Source: Chersky-840 sp036511675 (GTDB taxonomy: Bacteria > Actinomycetota > Acidimicrobiia > Acidimicrobiales > UBA8190). Taken from it: DNA of 64,000 nt. The translations under genes and the position numbers were made by a program. Under the pieces are notes generated by a model. The model made no database searches, was not told where the DNA came from, and saw only the letters and a program-made list of their open reading frames with translations. The stretch covers positions 11,692-75,691 of the forward strand of contig DATCBU010000111.1 of the NCBI GenBank assembly GCA_036511675.1, read 5' to 3'. This document shows positions 15,132-23,465 of this stretch, piece after piece (positions within the stretch are counted from its first letter, which is position 1; each line of letters starts with the position of its first letter).

Positions 15132-16625
15132 GTGGCCATCGACGAGTCCAGGGTCCCGGTGGTGGTGGCGACGGGCCAGTCGATCGACCGGGCCACCTCG
15201 GCATCGGCGCTCGCACTCGCCACCGACGCCGCCCGCGAGGCGCTGGACTCGGTCCCGGCGCTGCGCTCTCGTGTCCAGCTCGTCTCGATGGTGAACAGCA
15301 TGTCGCCGATCGGGGTCGCCCCCGCCACCCTGCTCGCCCGGCGCCTGGGCCTGGCGCCGACGCGCACCGAGGTCACCACCATCGGGGGGAACTCTCCGCA
15401 GTGGCTCATCAGTCGCGCCGCCGCGGCCATCGCCGCGGGGCAGCTCGACGTCACCCTCATCGCCGGTGCCGAGGCGCAGCACTCCGCCCGGGCCGGGGGC
15501 GCGCGAGCAACAGCCGCACATGCAGCGTCAGCCGATGATCCGGGGCCGGGCGGCGCGCCCGACCCTGACCCGGTGGTGGGTGACGACCGCGTCGGGGTGG
15601 GCCCCGCCGAATTGCGCATCGGGCTGGTCGCCCCCGTGCACGTCTACGCGCTGTTCGAGAGCGTGATCGCCCACCGGGCCCGGCGCAGTCCACCCGAGCA
15701 GCGAGCGGCGTTGGGCTCGCTCATGGCTCCCTTCACCGCGGTCGCCGCCACCCAGCGCGCCGCCTGGTTCGGCGAGGTTCGCACCGCGGGCGAGCTGGCG
15801 ACGGTCACGCCGGACAACCGCCTCGTGGCCGAGCCCTACCCCAAGCGCATGTGCGCCATCCTCCACGTGAACCAGGGGGCCGCGGTGGTGGTCACCTCGC
15901 TGGCCGCGGCGCGTGCGTCGGGTGTGGCACGCGACGCGGTGTTCTGCTGGTCGGGGGCCGATGCCAACGAGGTCTGGTTCCCGACGGCGCGGCCCGACCT
16001 CGGTTCGTCGGCGGGCCTGCGGGCCGCGGCCGGCGCCGCCACCACGGCGGCGGGCATCGGGGTGGACGACATCGACGCCTTCGACGTCTACTCGTGCTTC
16101 CCGTGCGTGGTCGAGATGGCCGTCGAGGCGTTCGGGATCGCCCCCGACGACGCCCGGGGCCTCACCACCACCGGTGGCCTCCCCTATTTCGGAGGGCCGG
16201 GGAACAACTACTCCCTCCACGCCGTCGCCACCATGGTCGACCGTCTGCGCCATGGCGGGGGCACAGGCCTGGTGAGCGCCATGGGGTGGTACGCCACCAA
16301 GCACGCCGTGGGAATCTACGGCGCCACGCCCCCGCCCCTGGGTTGGCGCCGGGGCGACACCGCCGATGCGCAGCGGGCCATCGACTCCTCCGCCGTCTCT
16401 GTGGCAACCGAGGCCGAGGGGGGCGCCGTCGTAGTGGCAGCGACGGCGGTGATGGGCCCGGAGGGCACCGTGTCGGCGGCCCCGGTCATCGCCCGCCTCC
16501 CCGACCGGCGCCAGATCTCGGCCGCGGCGATGCCCGAGGAGCTCGGCGCCCTGGCCGGGCGTGACCTCGTGGGCGAGGCCATCGAGATCTCGGGCACCCC
16601 GCCCCGGTACCGGCTGGCGCACTGA
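15132..16625 (+). CDS. Thiolase-like protein (acetyl-CoA acetyltransferase family)
   Basis: A thiolase-fold protein of 497 residues. The pattern ARRLGLAPTRTEVTTIGGNS, LDVTLIAGAEAQHSARAG, FDVYSCFPCVVEMAVEAFGI and TTTGGLPYFGGPGNNYSLHA with a final GMGWYATKHAVGIYG is that of an actinobacterial branch annotated as acetyl-CoA acetyltransferase. At the usual place of the nucleophilic Cys the sequence reads GGNSPQ, so no Cys is present there, while a His (NNYSLHA) and a Cys-rich CFPC remain. It may be a thiolase-like enzyme with a different mechanism rather than a true thiolase. GTG start 13 nt after tetR. Confidence 0.8.
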   Translation: MAIDESRVPVVVATGQSIDRATSASALALATDAAREALDSVPALRSRVQLVSMVNSMSPIGVAPATLLARRLGLAPTRTEVTTIGGNSPQWLISRAAAAIAAGQLDVTLIAGAEAQHSARAGGARATAAHAASADDPGPGGAPDPDPVVGDDRVGVGPAELRIGLVAPVHVYALFESVIAHRARRSPPEQRAALGSLMAPFTAVAATQRAAWFGEVRTAGELATVTPDNRLVAEPYPKRMCAILHVNQGAAVVVTSLAAARASGVARDAVFCWSGADANEVWFPTARPDLGSSAGLRAAAGAATTAAGIGVDDIDAFDVYSCFPCVVEMAVEAFGIAPDDARGLTTTGGLPYFGGPGNNYSLHAVATMVDRLRHGGGTGLVSAMGWYATKHAVGIYGATPPPLGWRRGDTADAQRAIDSSAVSVATEAEGGAVVVAATAVMGPEGTVSAAPVIARLPDRRQISAAAMPEELGALAGRDLVGEAIEISGTPPRYRLAH

Positions 16626-16671
16626 TCGGAGGCCCGGTCAGACTCGGGCGGACCGAGAAGAAGGAGCACCG

Positions 16672-17442
16672 ATGCCCGCAGTCGAGCGCGAGCGCCGAGG
16701 ACTCGTCGAGATCCTCACCATCAACCGACCCGAAGCGCGCAACGCCATCAACGGCGACGTGAGCGTCGGCATGTCGGCCGCCCTCGACGAGCTCGAGGGG
16801 GACGACGGGTGCTCTGTCGTCGTCGTCACCGGCGCCGGGGACAAGGCCTTTTCCGCCGGCATGGACCTCAAGGCCTTCGCCTCGGGTGAGGGCGGGGCCA
16901 TCATGGGCGGCTCGGGAGGCTTCGCCGGCATCACCCAGCGCCAGTTCCCCAAACCCATTATCGCCGCCGTCAACGGGGCGGCCCTGGCGGGCGGGTGCGA
17001 GATCATGCTGTCGTGCGATCTGGTGGTGGCGGCCGACCACGCCACCTTCGGGATCCCTGAGGCCAAGCGGGGGCTGGTGGCCGGCGCGGGCGGCCTCATC
17101 CGGCTCCCCAAACGACTTCCCATCGCCATCGCGCTCGAGCTGGCGCTCACCGGGGAATCGATCGACGCCTCGAGGGCGTTGCAACTGGGACTGATCAACC
17201 GGGTGGTCCCCGCCGCCCGGCTCATGGAGGAGACGCTGGCACTCGCCGGGGTCATCGCCGACAACGCGCCGCTGGCGGTGCGGTGGTCCAAGCACGTCAT
17301 GGTGCGCGCCACCGGGGTCTCCGAGGAAGAAGGCTGGAAGCTCAACGCCGAGGCGGTGGGGGCAGTGTTCTCCTCCGCCGACGCCATGGAGGGCCCGGTC
17401 GCCTTCGCCGAGAAGCGCAAGCCCAATTGGCAAGGCAAGTAA
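16672..17442 (+). CDS. Enoyl-CoA hydratase/isomerase family protein
   Basis: Crotonase-fold enzyme of 256 residues that hydrates or isomerises 2-enoyl-CoA. It has TINRPEARNAIN at the start, AFSAGMDLKAF for the first oxyanion-hole strand, NGAALAGGCEIMLSCDL and FGIPEAKRGLVAGAGG. The Glu in GGCE and the Glu in IPE align with the two catalytic glutamates of rat enoyl-CoA hydratase, so hydratase activity is plausible. A good ribosome site (AGAAGGAG) precedes ATG 16672. The gene follows the thiolase-like gene by 46 nt and completes the set of beta-oxidation-like steps in this cluster. Confidence 0.92.
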   Translation: MPAVERERRGLVEILTINRPEARNAINGDVSVGMSAALDELEGDDGCSVVVVTGAGDKAFSAGMDLKAFASGEGGAIMGGSGGFAGITQRQFPKPIIAAVNGAALAGGCEIMLSCDLVVAADHATFGIPEAKRGLVAGAGGLIRLPKRLPIAIALELALTGESIDASRALQLGLINRVVPAARLMEETLALAGVIADNAPLAVRWSKHVMVRATGVSEEEGWKLNAEAVGAVFSSADAMEGPVAFAEKRKPNWQGK

Positions 17443-17481
17443 CGCCTCGGTGACGCACGACGATCGACGCCCACCGGCATC

Positions 17482-17892
17482 GTGAGTGGCGGACTCTCGC
17501 CCGCGCTCGACGGCATCCGTCTCTCGGTGCACGTCCTGGCGGCCACGGTGTGGGTGGGCGGACAGCTCACGATCGCTGGGTTGGTTCCCACGGCGCGCCG
17601 TCTCGGAGAAGGGGCGCCCAAGGCCCTGGCCCTGGCCTTCGGCCGCCTGCAATGGCCCGCCTATGCGCTGCTCGTCGTCACCGGTTTCTGGAACGTCTCC
17701 GCCGTCCACGCCGGCCAACCCCATTCCTGGGTGATCGTGCTGGTGATCAAGATCGTGGTCGTGGCCCTGGCGGGGTTGGCGGCCTTCCTCCACACCCGCT
17801 CGTCCACCACGCGAGGCCTCGCCATCTGGGGGGCCCTGACAGCACTGTCGTCGATCACCGCCCTGGTCATGGGGGTCTTCCTCGCCGGATGA
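17482..17892 (+). CDS. Small membrane protein, CopD-like
   Basis: A 136-residue integral membrane protein with four hydrophobic segments. The first, IRLSVHVLAATVWVGGQLTI, resembles the start of CopD/DUF2269-type proteins, with a conserved His on the first helix and the VWVGGQ turn. A second helix contains WPAYALLVVTGFWNVSAV. Such proteins have been linked to copper or heme handling, but function is not established. It starts with GTG at 17482, 39 nt after the enoyl-CoA hydratase gene. Confidence 0.6.
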   Translation: MSGGLSPALDGIRLSVHVLAATVWVGGQLTIAGLVPTARRLGEGAPKALALAFGRLQWPAYALLVVTGFWNVSAVHAGQPHSWVIVLVIKIVVVALAGLAAFLHTRSSTTRGLAIWGALTALSSITALVMGVFLAG

Positions 17893-18007
17893 GCCGGGTG
17901 GGGCCGGGGGCGGGGGTCGAGTGCGCTGTCCCCGCCGACGGCCGGAGGTCTACGCTTGGCGGTGACGACTCCGTTCGCTGAGCGGCGGTCACAGAAACGA
18001 GAGGCCC

Positions 18008-18250
18008 ATGGTCGGAGTTCTCGAAAGCGAGTGGGGGATCATCATCATCCTGGTGGTGGTGGTGCTCGTCTTCGGCAGTAGCCAGCTGCCCAAGCTGGCC
18101 AGGTCATTGGGATCCGCGCAGTCGGAGTTCAAGAAGGGCCTGGCCGAGGGCAAGAAGGGCGACGGCTCCGATGCCGGAGCGGACACGGCGGCCACCGGCG
18201 ACACCGAGGCCGCCAAGGACAGCGACAAGCCGTCCGCCGCTTCGGGGTAG
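18008..18250 (+). CDS. tatA: Sec-independent translocase subunit TatA
   Basis: An 80-residue TatA/E protein of the twin-arginine translocase, which moves folded proteins over the membrane. It has a short N-terminal membrane helix (WGIIIILVVVVLVFG), then the hinge SSQLPKLARSLGSAQSEFKK that forms the amphipathic helix, and a charged, Ala/Asp/Lys-rich tail. Length and order are normal for TatA. No tatB or tatC gene is nearby. The overlapping reading frame from 18171 belongs to the next gene. Start is ATG 18008. Confidence 0.9.
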   Translation: MVGVLESEWGIIIILVVVVLVFGSSQLPKLARSLGSAQSEFKKGLAEGKKGDGSDAGADTAATGDTEAAKDSDKPSAASG

Positions 18251-18896
18251 CGCTCCGATCACTGTCGGAGTTCCCGGCCCCGACCCGGACCGGCGGCGGG
18301 CGCCTCGTCGACGGCCGATCCCTTTCCTGGCACACCAGCTCCTCGAGTACCTGGTGGCGGGGGCGCTGGCCGAGCTGTCCATCCACATCCGCCACAGCGG
18401 ACTGCTCCTCGTCGCCGCGGGCGCATTCGCCCTCCTGGCCGTCACGGCCCGAGGCCCGCTCGGGTTGGCCCGGGTGTGCGGCCCGAGACTGCACGGCACC
18501 CTCGACATCGTCGTCGCCCTGGCCGTGGCGGCGGCGCCCATCCTTCCCGCGCTGCGGCCCGACGTCACCGGGATCGCGGTGGTGGAGGTGACCTCGCTGG
18601 CCTGGGTTCGCCTGGCCACCCTGACCCGCTACACCCGGCCCGCGGCCACGCCCCTGGCAGCTGAAGGGCCCATGTCAGCTGACGGACAGGGCCCGACCCC
18701 GACCGACAACCCGGGGCCGCCCAGCGCCGCCACGGTGGTGGTGCGTGGGCTCGGCTTCCTCGCCGGCCGCTCGGCGCGTCGTCTTCCCGAGGCCGAGGAG
18801 AAGCTGCGCGGCGGCGCCCGTGGGGCGGGGAGACAGGCGGCACGGCTGCAACGCACGCGGCGCACGCCACCTACCGAGCCCACGGGCGGGCCATAG
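18171..18896 (+). CDS. Predicted membrane protein of unknown function
   Basis: About 240 residues if started at ATG 18171, which overlaps tatA by 80 nt; the next standard start in this frame is GTG 18354, giving 180 residues. The segment FLAHQLLEYLVAGALAELSI near residue 52 looks like the first conserved helix, which argues for a start upstream of 18354. Three to four membrane segments follow (LLLVAAGAFALLAV, LDIVVALAVAAAPIL), then a Pro/Arg-rich cytoplasmic tail with RLPEAEEKLRGGARGAGRQA. It resembles small SPW-repeat-like membrane proteins by pattern only. The true start is not certain. Confidence 0.55.
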   Translation: MPERTRRPPATPRPPRTATSRPPLRGSAPITVGVPGPDPDRRRAPRRRPIPFLAHQLLEYLVAGALAELSIHIRHSGLLLVAAGAFALLAVTARGPLGLARVCGPRLHGTLDIVVALAVAAAPILPALRPDVTGIAVVEVTSLAWVRLATLTRYTRPAATPLAAEGPMSADGQGPTPTDNPGPPSAATVVVRGLGFLAGRSARRLPEAEEKLRGGARGAGRQAARLQRTRRTPPTEPTGGP

Positions 18897-18941
18897 GCTC
18901 TCGCCGTCCAGCGCGACATCACAGGCAGGAGCGGAGGTCCG

Positions 18942-20237
18942 ATGGCCGAGGATGTACTCGAGCTCGCCGACAAGCTCTGGCGCGGCGACATCGACATCGT
19001 GGACATCCACCCCGTGGGGGGGTACATGGGCGGGGTGGCCGAGGTCACCGACGGGGTGTCGTTCGTCCCCAGCTTCGCCAACGTCTCCGCCATTGCCACC
19101 GACGACGGGCTGGTCCTGGTCGACACGGGCTCGAGCTTCGTGGCCGAGGCCGTGCACGAGGCACTGCGGGGATGGTCGGCGCTGCGCCTCAACACCGCCG
19201 TCTACTCCCACGGCCACGTCGACCACGTGTTCGGCGTGGGGGTGTGGGAGGAGGAATCTTCGGACCAGGGCTGGCCGGCGCCGGTGGTCGTGGCCCATGA
19301 CGCGGTGCCGGCACGATTCGACCGCTACATCGAGACCGCCGGGTACAACGAAATCATCAACCAACGGCAATTCGGTGTGCCCGGGCTGCGGTGGCCCACC
19401 GAGTACCGCTATCCCGACCGCACCTACGCGCACCACCTTTCGCTCGAGGTCGGTGGCGTCGCCCTCGAGCTCCACCATGCCCGGGGCGAGACCGACGACC
19501 ACACCTGGACCTGGATGGCCGCCACGCGCGTGCTGTGTTGCGGTGACCTCTTCATCTGGGCGTCACCCAACGCCGGCAACCCCCAGAAGGTGCAGCGCTA
19601 TCCACGGGAGTGGGCCGCGGCCCTGCGCGACATGATCGCCCTCGAGCCCGAGGTCCTGCTTCCCGGCCACGGCTTCCCCGTCGTGGGCGCGGCGCGGGTG
19701 CGCCAGGCGCTCACCGACACCGCCGATCTCCTCGACTCACTCGTCGACCAGACCATCGAGCTCATGAACGCCGGTGCCCGGCTCGACGAGGTGCTCCACA
19801 CCGTGGCCACCCCCTCCCACCTCTCGGACCGCCCCTACCTGCGGCCCGTGTACGACGAGCCGGAGTTCGTGGTGCGCAACGTCTGGCGCCTGTACGGCGG
19901 ATGGTGGGACGGGAACCCGGCCACGCTCAAGCCGGCGCCCGAGGCGGCCCTGGCGACCGAATTGGCCGCCCTGGCCGGGGGGGCGGGGGTCCTGGCCGAC
20001 CGGGCGTTGGCCCTGATGGAGTCCCCGGCGACGGGCCCGGACCCGGGCTCGTCCCTGCGGCTGGCGGGCCACCTGGCCGAGCTGGCGGCGTTGGCGGCGC
20101 CGACGGACCCCGGAGTCCACCGGGCGCGTGCCACGGTGTTCGCCCGGCTCTCGGAGAAGGCCACCTCGACCATGGCGAAAGGGGTGTTCACCTGGACGGC
20201 CCGAGACTCCGAGGGAAGGGCCCGACACCCCGACTGA
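18942..20237 (+). CDS. Metallo-beta-lactamase fold hydrolase, alkylsulfatase-like
   Basis: A 431-residue zinc hydrolase. YSHGHVDHVFG supplies the HxHxDH metal motif (His90, His92, Asp94, His95). LHHARGETDDHTW and VLLPGHGFPVVG give further metal-ligand His residues. The C-terminal half contains RPYLRPVYDEPEFVVRNVWR and YGGWWDGNPATLKPAP, the dimerisation region of SdsA1-type alkylsulfatases. It therefore probably cleaves an alkyl sulfate or a related ester; the C-terminal SCP2-like domain of full SdsA1 is short here. No Sec or Tat signal is seen. Confidence 0.85.
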   Translation: MAEDVLELADKLWRGDIDIVDIHPVGGYMGGVAEVTDGVSFVPSFANVSAIATDDGLVLVDTGSSFVAEAVHEALRGWSALRLNTAVYSHGHVDHVFGVGVWEEESSDQGWPAPVVVAHDAVPARFDRYIETAGYNEIINQRQFGVPGLRWPTEYRYPDRTYAHHLSLEVGGVALELHHARGETDDHTWTWMAATRVLCCGDLFIWASPNAGNPQKVQRYPREWAAALRDMIALEPEVLLPGHGFPVVGAARVRQALTDTADLLDSLVDQTIELMNAGARLDEVLHTVATPSHLSDRPYLRPVYDEPEFVVRNVWRLYGGWWDGNPATLKPAPEAALATELAALAGGAGVLADRALALMESPATGPDPGSSLRLAGHLAELAALAAPTDPGVHRARATVFARLSEKATSTMAKGVFTWTARDSEGRARHPD

Positions 20238-20277
20238 GCCGGCGCGCGTCAACTACTACTCGCGGATCGCTGTTGGC

Positions 20278-20283
20278 TAGTGT
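20278..20283 (+). promoter_or_regulatory. Putative -10 box of the ctaC-ctaD-ctaF operon
   Basis: TAGTGT lies 7 nt before the GTG at 20291, in the 53-nt gap after the hydrolase stop. The spacing suits a leaderless transcript and supports GTG 20291 as the ctaC start. Confidence 0.42.
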
Positions 20284-20290
20284 CGTCGCG

Positions 20291-21163
20291 GTGAGCCCCC
20301 GCGACGGCGAATCGAGCAGCACGGTCGCGTCACGGTGGCGTCGTCGGGTCTTCGGGCTCGTCGCCGCGACGGCCCTGCCGGTGATCCTCGGCGGCTGCCA
20401 ATTCCCCACCTTCTACGGCTACCGCGGGTCGACCAAGCAGGGGCACGACGAGTCCCTGTTGTGGATCGGCACCATGATCGCAGCCATCGTCGTCCTGGTC
20501 TTCGTGGGTGGCCTCATCGCGTGGTCGGTCATCCGGTACCGCAAGAAGTCCGACGAGATCCCCCGCCAGTTCCAGTACCACCTCCCCATCGAGATCACCT
20601 ACATCGTGGTCCCCGTGGTGATGGTGCTCATCCTGTTCGGCTTCACCGTCTACACCGAGAACCAGGTCGACGCCGTGACCCCCACCCCGGCCGTGAAGGT
20701 CCACGTCACCGCCTTCCAGTGGGGCTGGCGCTACCAGTACCCGGGCCAGGTCACGGTGACCGGGGTCACCACCGAGGACCCCGACCCCATCGGGCTCAAC
20801 GGAGGCCAGTGTGCTCCCGCCGTGGACTGTCTGGGCCCGGGCCTGGTGGTACCCGCCGGCCAGACGACGGAGATCGTTCTCGACTCCCAGGACGTGATCC
20901 ACGGCTTCTACGTGCCCGAGTTCAACTTCAGCCGCTACGCCCAGCCCGGGGTCACGAACAAGTTCGACCTCACCGTCGAGCATCAGGGCATCTACCGGGC
21001 CCAGTGCACCCAGCTGTGCGGGCTGTACCACTCGCTCATGTTCTTCCACGTGGTGGCGCTGCCCCCGAACCAGTTCCGGGCGTGGCTGAGCTCGCAACAG
21101 AGCCTGGCCAAGGCGGCGTCGACCGTTTCCTCCTCCAACTCGACCACGAAGGCGGCCGCATGA
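20291..21163 (+). CDS. ctaC: Cytochrome c oxidase subunit II
   Basis: Subunit II of the aa3 oxidase, about 290 residues, carrying the CuA centre that takes electrons from cytochrome c. The N-terminus is a lipoprotein signal ending LPVILGGC (Cys36). Two membrane helices follow, then the cupredoxin domain with AFQWGWRYQYPG, DVIHGFYVPEF and the CuA ligand motif CTQLCGLYHSLM, which contains both Cys residues and the His. A Ser/Lys/Ala-rich tail ends the protein. Its stop overlaps the ctaD start as ATGA. Confidence 0.95.
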   Translation: MSPRDGESSSTVASRWRRRVFGLVAATALPVILGGCQFPTFYGYRGSTKQGHDESLLWIGTMIAAIVVLVFVGGLIAWSVIRYRKKSDEIPRQFQYHLPIEITYIVVPVVMVLILFGFTVYTENQVDAVTPTPAVKVHVTAFQWGWRYQYPGQVTVTGVTTEDPDPIGLNGGQCAPAVDCLGPGLVVPAGQTTEIVLDSQDVIHGFYVPEFNFSRYAQPGVTNKFDLTVEHQGIYRAQCTQLCGLYHSLMFFHVVALPPNQFRAWLSSQQSLAKAASTVSSSNSTTKAAA

Positions 21164-22896
21164 CCCTCCTCGCCGACCGCCCGGTCACCCACGAGCACGA
21201 GCACGAGCACCACGAGGGGCCCACGGGACTGCTCAAGTGGATGACCAGCACCGATCACAAGCTGATCGGCATGAACTACATGGTCACGTCGCTGGTCATG
21301 TTCTTCTTGGCCGGGATCATGGCGCTGTTGCTGCGGACCCAGCTGGCCAGCCCCGACAGCTCCTTCTTGAGCTTCCAGCAGTACAACGCGCTGTTCACCA
21401 TGCACGGAAGCCTCATGCTGTACCTGTTCGCCGGTCCCTTCGCCTTCGGCGGGCTGGCCAACTACATCGTGCCGCTGCAGATCGGCGCCCCCGACATGGC
21501 CTTCCCGCGGCTCAACGCCTTGTCCTACTGGCTGTACCTCGGGGGCGCGATCACGATGCTCCTCGGCTTCCTCGTCGCCGGCGGGGCGGCCGCCTACGGG
21601 TGGGTGGCCTACGCACCGTTGTCGTCGGTGCAGTTCGCGCCGGGCTCGGCGCCTGACCTGTGGATCCTGGGGCTCGTCCTCACGGGCTTCTCGGCCATCT
21701 TCACCGGCGTCAACCTGGTGACGACGACGTTCTATCTCCGGGCCCCGGGCATGACCATGTTCCGGCTCCCCATCTTCACCTGGAACATGCTCGTCACCGC
21801 CATCCTGATCCTCATCGCCTTCCCCATCCTGACCGCGGCCATGGTGCTGCTGTTCGCCGACCGCCACTTCGGGACCCATATCTATTCGACGGCCGGTGGT
21901 GGGGTGCCGGTGCTGTATCAGAACCTCTTCTGGTTCTTCGGCCATCCCGAGGTGTACATCCTGGCCTTGCCCTACTTCGGCATCGTGACCGACGTCATCC
22001 CGGTCTTCTCCAAGAAGCCCCTCTTCGGCTACAAGGGCATGGTCTTCGCCACCATGGCCATCGCCGCGCTGTCCACGGGGGTGTGGGCGCACCACATGTT
22101 CACCACCGGCGTGGTGCTCCTCCCCTTCTTCTCGCTCCTGTCCCTGCTCATCGCCGTGCCCACGGGCATCAAGTTCTTCAACTGGATCGGCACCATGTGG
22201 AGGGGCCAGCTGACCTTCACCACACCCATGCTGTTTTGCATCGGGTTCTTGTTCGCCTTCTTGATGGGCGGGCTCACCGGGGTCATGTTGGCGTCACCGC
22301 CCATCGACTTCGCCACCCACGACACCTACTTCGTCGTGGCCCACTTCCACCAGGTGCTGTTCGGCACCGCCGTGTACGCCGGGTTCGCAGGGCTGTACTA
22401 CTGGTACCCGAAATTCTTCGGGCGCATGTACCGGGAATGGATGGGCAAGACGCACTTCTGGCTGCTGACCATCGGCTTCTGGGTGACCTTCATGCCCCAG
22501 TACGTCCTCGGGCTGTGGGGCATGCCCCGACGGGTGGCGTCGTACCCCGCCAACCTGGGTTGGCAGACGTTGAACGTGATTTCGACGATCGGCGCCTACC
22601 TCATCGGCATCTCCTTCGTGTTCATGCTCGTGAACTTCTGGGTGTCGTGGCGCAAGCCTGTCCCCGCCGGGGACAACCCCTGGGACGCCCATACCCTGGA
22701 GTGGTTCGCCACCTCACCGCCCGTGCACCACAACTTCGAGAAACTCCCCCCCATCCGGTCCGAACGGCCCGTGTGGGACTACCACCACCCCGACGCGGTG
22801 ACGATCGCGCACGGCAACGCGGCGACCAATGGCAACGGGCACGGACACCTCGACGGCAAGGCCGCGGTGGGTGCCGACGCCGACGAGAAGGCATAG
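21160..22896 (+). CDS. ctaD: Cytochrome c oxidase subunit I
   Basis: Catalytic subunit of the aa3-type heme-copper oxidase, 578 residues, with twelve membrane helices. After a His/Glu-rich N-terminus (HEHEHEHHEG) comes WMTSTDHKLIGMNYM. Visible ligands are the low-spin heme His in FTMHGSLML, CuB His and cross-linked Tyr in FFGHPEVYI, the CuB His pair in WAHHMFTTG, and the heme a3/a His residues in VVAHFHQVLFG. These mark an A-type oxidase. It is the second gene of ctaC-ctaD-ctaF; the ATGA overlap with ctaC and a 9-nt gap to ctaF indicate one operon. Confidence 0.97.
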   Translation: MTLLADRPVTHEHEHEHHEGPTGLLKWMTSTDHKLIGMNYMVTSLVMFFLAGIMALLLRTQLASPDSSFLSFQQYNALFTMHGSLMLYLFAGPFAFGGLANYIVPLQIGAPDMAFPRLNALSYWLYLGGAITMLLGFLVAGGAAAYGWVAYAPLSSVQFAPGSAPDLWILGLVLTGFSAIFTGVNLVTTTFYLRAPGMTMFRLPIFTWNMLVTAILILIAFPILTAAMVLLFADRHFGTHIYSTAGGGVPVLYQNLFWFFGHPEVYILALPYFGIVTDVIPVFSKKPLFGYKGMVFATMAIAALSTGVWAHHMFTTGVVLLPFFSLLSLLIAVPTGIKFFNWIGTMWRGQLTFTTPMLFCIGFLFAFLMGGLTGVMLASPPIDFATHDTYFVVAHFHQVLFGTAVYAGFAGLYYWYPKFFGRMYREWMGKTHFWLLTIGFWVTFMPQYVLGLWGMPRRVASYPANLGWQTLNVISTIGAYLIGISFVFMLVNFWVSWRKPVPAGDNPWDAHTLEWFATSPPVHHNFEKLPPIRSERPVWDYHHPDAVTIAHGNAATNGNGHGHLDGKAAVGADADEKA

Positions 22897-22905
22897 GAGC
22901 CTGGC

Positions 22906-23298
22906 GTGCGCGTCGAAGCACTGTTCTTGCTCGGGGTGGCCGCCTTCTTCGGCCTGGTGGGCATCATCTACTGGTTCTGGGCCTACGAGCAGGGCGGCTT
23001 CGTCATGCTGGTGGGCACCACCATCCTGGGGTTCCTGCCCGGGAGCTACTACCTGTGGTGGTCGCGGCGCATGAAGCCGCGCCCCGAGGACCGGACCGAC
23101 GCCACCTTGGAGGACGGGGCCGGCGTAATCGGCTCGTTCCCCTCCTCGAGCATCTGGCCCTTCGTGCTCGGCATGGGCCTGTTCCTCATGGTGCTGTCGA
23201 TCGTGTTCGGGCTGTGGCTCATCGCCCCCGGGGGCGCCCTGGTGGTCTCCGCCGTGATCGGCGTGACGGCAGAGAGCCGACGGGGCGGGACCATCTGA
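22906..23298 (+). CDS. ctaF: Cytochrome c oxidase subunit IV (actinobacterial)
   Basis: A 130-residue membrane protein of the actinobacterial subunit IV family. It has two N-terminal helices (LFLLGVAAFFGLVGIIYWFW and FVMLVGTTILGFLPGSYYLWW), the loop RMKPRPEDRTDATLEDGAG, and two more hydrophobic helices after SSIWPFVLGMG. The pattern matches CtaF, which stabilises the actinobacterial bcc-aa3 supercomplex and has no bacterial counterpart outside this phylum. GTG start, 9 nt after ctaD. Confidence 0.93.
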   Translation: MRVEALFLLGVAAFFGLVGIIYWFWAYEQGGFVMLVGTTILGFLPGSYYLWWSRRMKPRPEDRTDATLEDGAGVIGSFPSSSIWPFVLGMGLFLMVLSIVFGLWLIAPGGALVVSAVIGVTAESRRGGTI

Positions 23299-23310
23299 GA
23301 AACCCGGGCG

Positions 23311-23346
23311 GGCTCGGCACCGGGCCCCCATGCCCGGTGCCGAGCC
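23311..23346 (+). terminator. Strong hairpin terminator after ctaF
   Basis: GGCTCGGCACCGGGC at 23311-23325 and its exact reverse complement at 23332-23346 form a 15-bp stem with a 6-nt loop, 12 nt after the ctaF stop. There is no T run, as is common in high-GC actinobacteria. It may also act for the minus-strand mannosyltransferase gene that ends at 23466. Confidence 0.7.
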
Positions 23347-23465
23347 GGAGCCCGTGGATCACGGGTGCGTCGCCCGGATCCTGCCCCCTCGGGCAACCCG
23401 ACCAGCGTCTGCCCCGGGGATCAACCGGCATCCACCGAGGTCCCAACAACGGGTCAACTGTCGGA

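Noticed and set aside
19610..20290. Upstream extension of the ctaC frame
   Set aside because: This part overlaps the hydrolase gene in another frame, is low-complexity, and the lipoprotein signal begins only after GTG 20291.
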